Source: Plasmodium brasilianum
Lineage: Eukaryota > Apicomplexa > Aconoidasida > Haemosporida > Plasmodiidae
Length of the DNA: 64,000 nt
Assembly (NCBI RefSeq): GCF_023973825.1
Contig: NC_090122.1
Span: 372,001 to 436,000 of the forward strand
Reading direction: 5' to 3'
The position numbers and the translations under genes were made by a program. The notes below the pieces were generated by a model, which saw nothing but the letters and a program-made list of their open reading frames with translations, had not been told where the DNA came from and did no database searches. Shown one piece after another: positions 12,267 through 23,229 of this stretch. The first letter of the stretch is position 1. Every line of letters begins with the position of its first letter.

Positions 12267-12479
12267 TTATTTAAAATTATACAAAAGCAAAAAAAAAATT
12301 GTAATATATTTTTTAAAATAACATTGATATGCAATACTTTTTAAAGAAGTCGTCCTTTTCATGTATTTACTAAAATAAGCATCATTTTTTTTATATATAA
12401 AATTAAGCACTTTTAAAAAGTATTTAATCAAGTCAAATTTGAAAGATTTTCCATCAAAGGAGAAAAAGCAATTGGTCAT
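12267..12479 (-). CDS. possible small ORF or 3' exon, 70 codons
   Basis: An open frame from ATG 12479 to a stop at 12267 reads CFFSFDGKSFKFDLIKYF and continues with Lys/Tyr-rich, moderately complex sequence unlike the flanking (TA)n. The frame stays open upstream through the TA repeat, so it may be the last exon of a spliced gene whose 5' part I could not find, or an isolated small ORF. No family is recognised. Confidence 0.25.
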   Translation of the reverse strand: MTNCFFSFDGKSFKFDLIKYFLKVLNFIYKKNDAYFSKYMKRTTSLKSIAYQCYFKKYITIFFLLLYNFK

Positions 12480-12691
12480 ATATATACATATATATATATA
12501 TAAATATATATAAACATATAAATGTATTATATACATAAAAATATAAAAAAATATATAAATGTATATATATAAATATATATAAATAAATATATAAATCCAA
12601 AGCATACGATTTTATTTATATATTCATATATATGGTATATTAAAGTGTAATAGATTTATTGCATAATATGTAATATATAGTTATACATGCA

Positions 12692-12851
12692 TATTTATAT
12701 ACATACATATTTATGTACATACATATTTGTATACATACATATTTATATACATACATATTTATATACATACATAATTATATACATACATAATTATATACAT
12801 ACATAATTATATACATACATAATTATATACATACATAATTATATACATACG
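12692..12851. repeat. 16-bp minisatellite, two blocks
   Basis: About ten copies of a 16-bp unit that switches half-way from tatacatacatattta to tatacatacataatta, indicating block-wise expansion of two variants. Confidence 0.85.
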
Positions 12852-13309
12852 CATATATATAAAGTTACGCAAGTTTTATACAATAGCTTATGAAACTCAT
12901 TGTACATTTTTGTATTTTTTTTTTTTTTATTTTACTACCTATTTTAAGGGAAGAGTATATAGTATATATAATAATACCCTTTTTATTTATTTAAAAAAAT
13001 TTTATATGTACCTTGAGAAAAAAGGAAAAAAGATAAGGAGTAAAAAAATATAATAAGATAATATAATACGTACAAAATAAGTATAAAACAATAGTAAGGA
13101 TACACGTTAATATATAACTACGTAACACGTACGTAATAAGTACATAACAAGTATATAATAATTTTATATACGTATTATATTTGTTATATATTACGAGCAT
13201 ATAAATAAAAAATTATTTTATTTATTAAAAAATTTCAAAAAAAAATTAATTGAACATATAAAATGTTTATTAAATGAAAATGGATGTTATTAGAAGAAAG
13301 ACTTAATTT

Positions 13310-13498
13310 TTACGAAAAATATTTAGTTGTGGAGAGATTTTCAATTTTCTTTCTTTTTTCTTTTTTTTTCCCCTTTTTATTCCTCATTATTTTTTTATAA
13401 TCTGAAGGAGAATCGACGCTGATAACATTCGAGAGGAAAATCCCCCCAGGAATAACAAAGAATAATTCCACTACGAAAATATAACGATTTTCGAACAT
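13310..13498 (-). CDS. possible small membrane-anchored protein (62 codons)
   Basis: ATG at 13498 opens a frame with a hydrophobic segment (YIFVVELFFVIPGGIFLSNV), then VDSPSDYK and a Lys/Arg-rich tail to a stop at 13310. The first 35 codons have balanced composition and distinct codons, unlike the repeats around them. The frame could be the first exon of a longer gene: TTTTC|GTAAAAA just before the stop is a usable donor. No family is recognised. Confidence 0.35.
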   Translation of the reverse strand: MFENRYIFVVELFFVIPGGIFLSNVISVDSPSDYKKIMRNKKGKKKEKRKKIENLSTTKYFS

Positions 13499-14106
13499 TT
13501 TTAAAAGTGTAGAGGTGTATACAAAAATATATGCATATATATTATATGTATTATATGCGTTATATATATTATAGGAAGAAATATATATTTCTAATTATCC
13601 ATACAAGCGTATTATTTTATTTTTTCCCTATGGAATTCATTTTAAAGTGTAATGATAATACTGTTAATTGTGTAATGTAATCATTTTTACAAAAATAAAA
13701 AGTAATATATGTTTATTTATATACATATATAAGTACGTATAAATATATATATGTATACTGAACAAATTAACGAAGTATTTTTAAAATAAATACATCCATC
13801 ATTAATACAAAATATAATAAAATATAATATAATATATACATATTTATGGAAATTACGTACTTTGCTCGTTTACACCTTCTTATACGCTATTACAACATAT
13901 ACGTATTAATTAGCTATTTGTGGTTGATCGATTTTTGGAAAAGAAATATTTTTATGATAATTTTACTAAATTAAGATTGTATTAATTGGTTACTATTACT
14001 ACAAAGTATCAAAGAAGGAAACCGGTTTAAAATATTACGTAGAGCGAGATATATAGAGTATAAAATAAAGTAAAATAACAAGACATATAAAATAAAGGGG
14101 GGAAAA

Positions 14107-14146
<40 letters not shown>

Positions 14147-14340
14147 AAATAAATAATAAATAATAAATAATAAATAAATAATAAATAATAAATAATAATA
14201 AATAATAAATAAATAATAAATAATAAATAATAAATAATAAATAATAAATAAAAAATAATAAATAAACAATAAATAATAAATAAATAATAATATAATAAAA
14301 TTAAGGGGTTAATTTGAAGGGATAGAAAAAAAAAAAAAAA
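13499..14340. other. upstream region of the eIF4B-like gene
   Basis: Very AT-rich. The 200 bp before the start codon is an (AAAT)n/(AATAAAT)n array (about 14104-14293) followed by a purine run and poly-A directly before the ATG, as often seen in Plasmodium 5' UTRs. No other coding signal. Confidence 0.6.
14104..14293. repeat. (AAATAAT)n-type repeat in 5' flank
   Basis: Pure A/T tandem of 4- and 7-bp units immediately upstream of the eIF4B-like start codon. Confidence 0.85.
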
Positions 14341-17300
14341 ATGAGTTCTATTATTGAGGATAGCAAAATGGAAATGGATGCAAATAAAGAAAATGAGAAT
14401 GTCAACAATAACGATAATAGTAATGCAAACAGTAATAGTATCACAAACAATGAAACCAATGAAAATAGTGAGAAAAATGTACACAATGACCATAGCGTAA
14501 ATGAAAATAATTTTAACGATAACAATCTAAAGGATAAAAATACAACAAATGATTATAACGAGGAGGGTAAAGGTGACAACAATGATGAAAATTGTACGAA
14601 CAGTAAAAATAATAACGATAGTCCAAAAATAGAAAATGAAGAAAGCAAGAGTAGCAATCGTTGGGCAGACATGTGTGAAGATTGTGATGCCCCTTTAGGT
14701 ATTAATTTGTACATACAATATTTGTACACACAGGCATATATATAATACTTATATACGTATGTATATGTTTGAGGCTTTGTTTCATACCTGTAGTTTATGT
14801 GGTTTTTGAAAAATGTGTTAATATGTATACAGATATATGTACGTTTAAACATTTTAACCTTTATACATATGTATATTTATACATAAGTACATTTATATAT
14901 GTATGTGTGTGTACATATATATTCTTATATATACACATATTCAATCTTTGCCCTTTTTACCATTTTCCTTTCAATCGTATTTTAGTCGATACGTACAATG
15001 ATGACATTGATATGAAGAACAGAACTATGGAAAGTAATCATAATAGCATTGATATTAGTAGTAATATGAAGCAGAATTATTTTATTCCTCCAAAGAATGG
15101 TATATTTCATTTCAGTAATAGATGTTTTTTCTTTTTTTTTTTTTTTGCATGTATATATGTTTGTATTGATATCATTCGTGCTGTTTTGTTCGAAATATAG
15201 GTGTTTAACATATATTTTTATGCATATATATATGCATATATATATATATGCATATGTATATGTAAATATATATATATATATATATGTAGTTATGCGTGTT
15301 CCTTCATACGCGCGCAGATTTTTGTCCCCCTTGCTTCATATGTAGTATGTGTATAGTTGCGCGAATTGATTTGATATGTATGTCAGTTTGGGAATCATAC
15401 GTTTCACTGTGCGATATATAGAAGATACTTATATTTTTTTGGCACACACACATTTACACACCCCTTCACGTATCATTTCATTAACCTTTTACAATTTTTT
15501 TTAATTAATTCACATATTAATTTTATCTTTTTTTTTTTTTTTTTTTTTTTTTTATTTTTGTTTATATTGTTTACACCATTTCACCTTTCCTGTTCAGCAT
15601 GATATGTACATACCTTTTTTATTTCCCCGCAATGATACATATATATATATATATATGCTTTATTTTTTGACCTAATTTTTGCAGATATGTATAACAATTA
15701 TTCGAGTAGCTACGAAATTTATATCCGTAATTTACATATAGATATAACAAAAGAAGAGATTTATAAAATGTTTGAAGGATATCGTATAAGGAGAATAAAT
15801 ATTTTGAACAAGAAAGGAAAAACTGCTGCGGCATATGTTGAGTTTGATAATGCAGAAGATATGAACAGATCATTAGAATTAAATGGAAAGATGATTTATT
15901 CAGGCAATAATACGAGTGAGCATGGTGCAATATCAGTAATAATTAATAAGGATAAAATGAAAGTATTTCATTTGAATCAAAAACAAAACAAATTTAAGAA
16001 AGTGATAAACAGAAATAATAATTTTGGTAATTTACGACAAGGAAATAATAATATGAACAGTTATAATAACAGTAGTAGCAATATGAACAATCTTAATAAC
16101 AATAATAATAACAACGCGAACAACAGTAATAATAATGTGTTTTCAATGAATAATAATTCGTATTTTAGTGAAAATAATAAAAATATGAAAATGGATATGA
16201 AAGGCAATTCTATGAATAATAGTATCAATAATAATAACATGAACACTAATCATAATTACAGCCATATGAAAATGAACTATGTAAATAATCAACCAGGCAT
16301 GAATATAAACAATATTAACAACAACAATAACAACAACAATAACAACAACAGTTTGCATATGAATCAGCAGAATAACAATGCTCATGTTTTAAACGATAAG
16401 ATAAACCCTAGTGCAAATTTTAATTTTAAAAATATGAAATACCAGAGTAATAGTAGTAACAATAATAGTAACAGTAACAGTAATATTCATATTAATAATA
16501 GTAATATCGGTGCAAATAAAAATGCTGAAAATGTTGGCAGTGCCATAGGAACTAGCGGAACAGAACAAAGAAAAAAATTAGTTTTGAAAAAACGATCTGT
16601 ACCATTAGATCAGAAAAGCTATGTAGTTAACCCAAACATATTTGGTGAAGCAAAACCGGTGGATACGAACCCTGATAAAATATTAGAAGAAAGTGTTTCA
16701 AAGGAAAAGGAAGGAAACAATGGGAATAATAGTGGGACCAATCATATGTTAGAAGAAGGTGAAAAGAGGTCAGAAAATAAGGAGGAAAATGAAAAGCAGA
16801 AAAAAGGATTAAACAACATGAGCAGTGCCAACGAGGCAACTAACAACATGACGAACAACTTGAGTAGCATGAACAGTGATAACAAAAGCTTGAACAGCCC
16901 CAATAAGAACATATTTAATTATAAAAAGAACACAAACACAGGGAGGAATTATAACAATTATAATAATTTTCAAAATACGAATAATGGTAAAAATAATTCG
17001 ACAAAAAAAATATTTATGATGAATAAAAATAATGCGAACAATAGCAATAATAATAGTATGAAAAAAAATATGAACAGTTCTTCAGATAATAATAGTAGCA
17101 ATATGTTAGGAAATAAAAATGTAAGTAATAATATGAACAATCCAAATCCTAATAACCTTAGTGGAGACATGAATAATAATATGAAAAGAATTAACCTAAA
17201 TCAAAATTTTAAAAACATGGATATGAATAATAATAATAATAATAATGTGAATTCTTCTGCTTACAGTAGTAGTAATAATATGAAAAATATAAATTTGGAT

Positions 17301-19694
17301 GAAAATAAAAAAAATATAAATGTAAGTGTTATTCATAATCAAATATATGAAAATAAAATGTATAACGCACATGTAGATGGAGATGGAAATAGTATGAATC
17401 AAGATTTAAAAAATGTAAATTATTTGAACACATGTCATAATAATAATACCATCAATGATGGGAAGGACGCCTTCGGAAATTTCAGAAATACGAATTTGAA
17501 GATGGAAAAGAAAACTAATCATGATAGTGGTAGTAATAACAATAATAGCAGTTTCACGGGAAAACAAAAGGATTACAACATTATTAAAAAGGATGATAAA
17601 GCGAATATTAAAAATATTATAATGAAAAACGTGAAGAGAGAAGATGGCAGTACGAATTACAATATTAGAAACGGTTCAAACAATAACAATAGCAATAGCG
17701 ATAACCGTAATAATAGCAGTAGTACATATAGGAGCAACCTCATCTATCGAAATAATAATGATTCTCCTTCCAATTTTAGAACTGCAGTGGGTGCGGGAAA
17801 ATTGAATTCTGATAATGAACTAGGTAAAGATGGTATAAATATGAGAAAGATGAATGATAACAGTAGTGGTAAAAAGAATGAAGAGCCATTCGAAAATATG
17901 AACAGGAATGTGAACGTAAAAGGGGAGAACTACAACGGTAATGACGATGGAAACATCAACAGTAATAGTAACATCAACAGTAATAGTAACATCAACAGTA
18001 ATAGTAACAGTAACAGTAACAACCACAGTAATAGCAACAATAACAGTGGTAGCGCGTATAATTACAATATCGAAAATTTATATGATAACTCGTTGAAGTA
18101 TGTGAAAAACGCAAATAACTCTAGCAAGGCAAAGAAGGTTATGTCTATTAAGACCGTTAAGGTTATAGCGACAGAAAAGAAAAATGATGAAGATAATGGA
18201 AACGAGGAATTAAAGGAAAAAAATAGCAAAGATGATGGAAATAATGAAGGAGGGGATGATAATAATATTAAGAGTGAGAGAAATAGTAAAGACGACAAAT
18301 ATTATTTGGATGAAAGAAAACTTGATAACAGTATTCTTAATAATAATAACGACTCTCAACGAAGTAATGATAATTATACATACGAAACAGAAAGTTCAGA
18401 AAATTGTAAAGATATTACTAGTACAAATTTAAAATCGACATTGTTACATACTAAAACTAAGAGAAAAATAAAAAAGAAAACGACAGATGAAGTTGAACAA
18501 AATGATCCAAATAATAATGTAAATGGAGATAACAATCAAAGTAATAATAATGCACAAGGAACAGGTAATAAAAAAATAGATATATTAATGAAACCTAATT
18601 TAAAAAAAGGAGAAAATATATGGGAAGCTAGGACACACTTACTAGTAGAACAGAAAGAAAACAGTCTACTTAATGATAAAGGCTCTCACTACAGTTCAAG
18701 AAAAAGTCGTTCACACTCAAATAAAGCTAGTCGTGGTAGTAGCAGAAGAAGAGATAGTAGCAGAAGAAGAGATAGTAGCAGAAGGAGAGATAGTAGTAGA
18801 AGAAGAGATAGTAGTAGAAGAAGGGACGACAGCAGGAGAAGAGACAGGCACAGTAGGAGATACGACAGGAGATCTGATAGGAGAGATGATCGACGTGATG
18901 ACCGACGTGATGAGAGACGAGATGATCGACGTGATGACCGACGGGATGAGAGACGAGACGACCGACGGGATGAGCGACGAAATGATCGACGAGACCAAAG
19001 AAAAGACAGTAGTAGTAGTATCACGAAAAGGGATACATATAAAAAAAGAGAAGATTCAAAAAAGGCTGAAAGGGAAGACTCTTATGAGTATAGGAAGTAT
19101 GGTAGTAGGAATTATGATAAGCATAGTAGTAGAAATAATAATAATTACGAAAGAAAACGAAATAGTAAATATAGTAGTACATCAGATAAAAAAAATTATG
19201 ATAATAAGAGTTATATATCTGATGATAAAAGAAACCATAGGGATTCATATGATAAAGGGTATAGAAATTCGTATGACAGATTAAGTTATAAAGATAATTA
19301 TGAAAAAAATAATAAAGATAATTATAGAGATAGCTATGATAGAAATAATAATTATTTGGATTATGATAAAATGGACAATAAATATTTTTCCAATAATTAT
19401 AACTCAATGAGACATAAAAATTATAAACACCATAATTCTCATTCAAAAATGAATAATTATAATTATGCAAATAATTATAAATCTGCGAATTATTACAAAT
19501 ATTCCCCTAAAGGAACTTATTACAAAGAACCCAAAAATTCAACAAAACAAAATGATAAGGAAAAGACAGAAACAAAGACAGAAATTCAAGCCATTCCAAA
19601 AAAGGCAATAGTAACAACTGTTAATACCAATAACGTTTCTATTAAAAAAAATAGATACGAATGCTTGGGAGATGGAGATGAAAGCGATAAGTAG
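14341..19694 (+). CDS. eIF4B-like RRM protein, three exons
   Basis: Probable translation initiation factor 4B/4H-type RNA-binding protein, a cofactor of the eIF4A helicase. Exons 14341-14698, 14986-15099 and 15685-19694 join in phase to about 1493 aa. Order: acidic/Asn-rich N terminus ending NRWADMCEDCDAPLG; one RRM (about residues 167-250; EIYIRNLHIDITKEEIYKMF and AAAYVEFDNAEDMNRSLEL are RNP2- and RNP1-like strands); long Asn-rich linker; NIFGEAKPVDTNPDKILEE (about residue 476), a close match to the AKPVDT signature after the RRM in eIF4B; more Asn-rich sequence; a tandem Arg/Asp/Ser block (about 18735-18990); and a C terminus KKNRYECLGDGDESDK. The AKPVDT motif and domain order support eIF4B rather than a generic SR protein. 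It is far longer than human eIF4B (611 aa) because of low-complexity expansion. Confidence 0.85.
18735..18990 (+). repeat. in-frame Arg-rich tandem repeats in the eIF4B-like protein
   Basis: Two coding arrays lie back to back: a 15-bp unit giving RRRDS pentads, then 12-bp-based units giving RRDD/RRDE tetrads. They form an RS- and RD-type block comparable in position to the Arg/Asp/Tyr/Gly-rich region of eIF4B. Confidence 0.85.
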
Positions 19695-21241
19695 ATAAAA
19701 AAAAAAAAAAAAAAATTGGAAAAAACTATTTGCCCTCCGTATCCAGGGACTAGGGGAAAAAGATATATTACCATTTTATATTATATAACGACCATTTGTT
19801 ATCAGCAAGTAATGGTTACACTATTGCTGCGGTAAACATATTGTTTGCTGTATCATATTTTCAGTTGGCGCGAGCAAACAAAAAATATGGGAAGCGTTAT
19901 AAAATTACAAAAAAATAACCTGCTTAAAATGAAGTAATAATGAAATTAAAATTTATTTATTTCTGCAATGTTAGAGATCACCACGAAAATAACAATAATA
20001 TAAAAAAAAAAAAAAAAGAAATCTAAACATAAGCGACAAGATGTATGTGTACATGTGTATATATATATGTATAAACTGATACGTGTGTACATCTTGTATA
20101 CACCTTTATGAAGATACGCGAATTTTGTGTTTTAGCAATGCACATGTTTATGTAATTTTATGGGCTTACAAATTTACATGCACAAGTCAGGTATTAATTT
20201 TTAAGAATATGCTTAATATAATTTTTTCCCTTTTTTTTTTTTTTTTTACTTACATATTTATGTATACAAAATAAATATAATATATATGTGTTTATGCCTA
20301 CCTCAATGTTGTAACTATGAAGTTCTTGTTAACATGAAGGAACATACGTTTGTTTTTTTTTTTTATTAATCCATTTATTAGTTATTTATGTATTTATTTA
20401 TCTTGCACATATTTACCATTTATTTATCATGTATTTATTTACCATTTATTTATCATGTATTTATTTACCATTTATTTATCATGTATTTATTTACCATATA
20501 TTTATCATGTATTTATTTACCATTTATTTATGTTTTTCTGCCATTTTATGTAAAAAAAATTAACAAGTGTACATGCTACATGTATATTTTTTATATATGA
20601 AGATATGAGTATTCATATTATTATACCCTACTTATTTTTAATAGTAAATAGTGACACTGTAAAAAAAGGAATATAATTTAGCTTTAAAAAAAATATATTT
20701 GAATAATTTATTTTAATATTATATAAGTAGACCAATTAGTTTTTTGGTCCCATTGAGAGTTCATGAATTTATGTTTTATGTTAAACACAAGTGCATGAAC
20801 ACGCATACATGTATATATACTTATATATATATATAGTATACATGTATATAATACCTCTCTTGTACTATTATTTTGTATTTCTACAATCTTTCAGAAGTAC
20901 ACTGCGAATTTTTATTAAATAATATTGTACTTTAATCCAATTTACTTTTTATTTTTTTAATTCAATGTAATACATTTACGTACGTATATATATATATATA
21001 TATATTTGTGCTTATAGTAATAATTAAAATAGCTATTTTTTTTTTTTTTTCCAACATCGTGCATATTTAAATAAACTGTTGTCCGTAAAAGAAAAGGAAA
21101 AAAATAAAACTAAATTAAATAAATTTAAAACAAATTAAAACAAGCGCAGTATTATAAATAATAAAAATAAAATAATGTTAAGAGACACACCATTATATTT
21201 CCAGAATAATCGTAAACCAGTTTATGTAACGCATGACTAAT
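19695..21241. other. intergenic, repeat-bearing
   Basis: No supported gene. A 26-bp minisatellite (about 20417-20531, unit built from catttatttatcatgt) lies here. A short plus-strand open piece at 20140-20189, bounded by TTTTAG and GTATTA, could be an exon but has no partner. A small inverted repeat (GACCAA..TTGGTC) lies at about 20731-20750. Confidence 0.4.
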
Positions 21242-22126
21242 TTATATTTTCAGCAAAACTTCAGGCTTTTTTGGAGTTCTCATCAACCTAAGGAGCTGTA
21301 AACGTGCACATATATATATATATATATATGTACGTTCATACGTATGTATACACCTTTATACATGATATATGCGCATATAAAGGCCTTAAAAAGGAAGAAA
21401 GCCTTTTCTAATCTCGTAATACAAATTTTTCCAAAGTAAAAATAATATAACTTAATATTTAAGGAACGCATCGTTACGTATTTAATTATCGTGCTGTTTG
21501 TCCAAATATATGTACTCTGGTTTACATACGTTTGTATATCTATACACAAACATACACACATCAAACATACATATATATATATACCTATCTACATGTACGG
21601 CTAACTCCAAATGAGTATCTTTCGTTCCCCGCATAATGAAAAAGGAACATTTCACAAAGAGAACTAAAAAGTAAATAACACACATAACATTATATAATCC
21701 TAACAAGGGAATGACAAAATTAAAATAAACCTGTAACACAAAAAAAGGTGTTAAGAAAAAAATTTGCATGCAAAGATACACGCCAGAGGTTAAAACTGGC
21801 AATATTGAAGCTCTAATAAAAACTTCTTTAATGGCAGAATATATATTCTACGGGAAATTTTTTTTATTTTATATTTTGTTTTATTTCGTTTTATTTTGCT
21901 TTGCTTTGTTTTATTTCATTTCGTTTTATTTTGCTTTGCTTTGTTTTATTTCATTTCGTTTTATTTTATTTTGATTGGTCTTGTTTTATTTCGTTTTATT
22001 TTGTTTTATTTATTTTTTTTTTTTTTGTATCATCCGTATGGTCAAACGAAGCATAAATAGCACATACTATACGGGTATGTACACACTACAATAATTTACC
22101 ATTTTTTTTTTTTTTTCAATATAGTC
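21242..22126 (-). CDS. unrecognised multi-pass membrane protein, at least three exons, 5' incomplete
   Basis: Three exons of exact codon multiples join in phase 0: 21599-21847 (83 codons), 21352-21516 (55 codons) and 21242-21295 (17 codons plus TAA). Donors are GCC|GTACAT and GGT|GTATAC; acceptors are CGTAG|, ACCAG| and TTACAG|. The first carries two hydrophobic stretches (YLCMQIFFLTPFFVLQVYF, then a Leu/Val/Phe-rich one), the second reads LYYFYFGKICITRLEKAFFL, and the tail is basic (RLMRTPKKPEVLLKI). A further phase-0 exon may lie at 22100-22126 with donor ATG|GTAAAT. A plus-strand reading of the last exon is also open (ending SSHQPKEL) but lacks a comparable partner. I do not recognise the family; polytopic membrane protein is inferred from hydrophobicity. 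Confidence 0.5.
21876..22015. repeat. TTTTATTTCGTTTTATTTTGC-type repeat
   Basis: T-rich imperfect tandem copies with cg/gc interruptions, just upstream of the first supported exon of the minus-strand membrane protein gene and possibly within its intron. Confidence 0.7.
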
Positions 22127-23229
22127 CTGCGTTATAAATTTTTTTTATTTTTGTTCGCATCATTACTATATTTTATGTTAAAGAGCTCAAAACGAATATA
22201 TCCTATTTGTACGCTTTTATTTGTTCATATATGGATGTATGTGTATATATATATATATATATATATAAATATATTTATATATATATAATACATTAAATGA
22301 TGAATTAGTGTATAAAAACAATTATTTTTTGTTGAAATATGTAACAGTATATATCAAAAGAAAAATTTTTAAAGCGTACTTACCTTCACTTTTTAACGTG
22401 TATGTGTCAAAATTAGATCATTCATTATTATTACGCCAACTGAAATTTATTATGATGTGTATATGCACGTATTAGATTTGCTTCCTATGTGAGATTTTGT
22501 TCTTTTTATTTTATTCTTATATTTCGTTCATATATTTCGTTCATATATTTCGTTCATATATTTCGTTCATATATTTCGTTCATATATTTCGTTCATATAT
22601 TTCGTCATATATTTCGTTCATATATTTCGTTCATATATTTCGTTTATTTATTTCGTTCATATATTCGTTCATATATTCGTTCATATATTCGTTCATATAT
22701 TCCTTTTATTAACATCGTTCATTTATTTTATTCATTTATTTAGTTCATCTTTTTGATTATGTCATTCATCCATATCGTTCATCCATATCGTTCATCCATC
22801 TCGTTCATTTATTTCGTTCCATTTATTTATTATTTTTTTTTTTTCACTTATAAAAAGAACGTAACTATGGCACGCATTTAACCTCAAGAAGGAACAAATA
22901 AGATCATACACGTAGTGATTATGTGTGCTTTTCATATTTTCGTAATTAAATATGTGTATAGTACATTTACATGAAAACATCAGCGTACATATGTTTACGC
23001 GCTTAAATCTATAGGCAAATATATCCATATACATTTATTCATGTACATATGTACTTTTGCAAATGTGAGCTCTTCTCACAAGGATAAGTAGAGCTCACGT
23101 ATAATCCGAAAGCTGCTCACATTATATAATCCCTGCACGGGGCATTTTCCCCTATATAATTTGCTTTTTCGTATATACACAGTACACCTGTATACACGTG
23201 TACACGTACATACATCCGTAATATTCATT
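22127..23229. other. intergenic with 13-bp minisatellite
   Basis: Between the membrane protein gene and VPS35. A minus-strand open piece near 22195-22232 (reads GYIRFELFNIKY before a GTAATG donor) may be a further 5' exon of the membrane protein, but its phase does not match. No other coding signal. Confidence 0.35.
22519..22705. repeat. 13-bp minisatellite
   Basis: About 13 copies of atatttcgttcat with a few 12-bp variants, followed by looser catcc/cgttcat repeats to about 22815. Confidence 0.9.

Noticed and set aside
18689..19024. Arg/Ser/Leu-rich minus-strand frames of about 110 codons
   Set aside because: Antisense shadow of the Arg/Asp/Ser repeat in the eIF4B-like protein.
20731..20750. 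GACCAA..TTGGTC inverted repeat as a terminator or small RNA
   Set aside because: A 6-bp stem is expected by chance, and intrinsic terminators are not used by nuclear genes of this kind.
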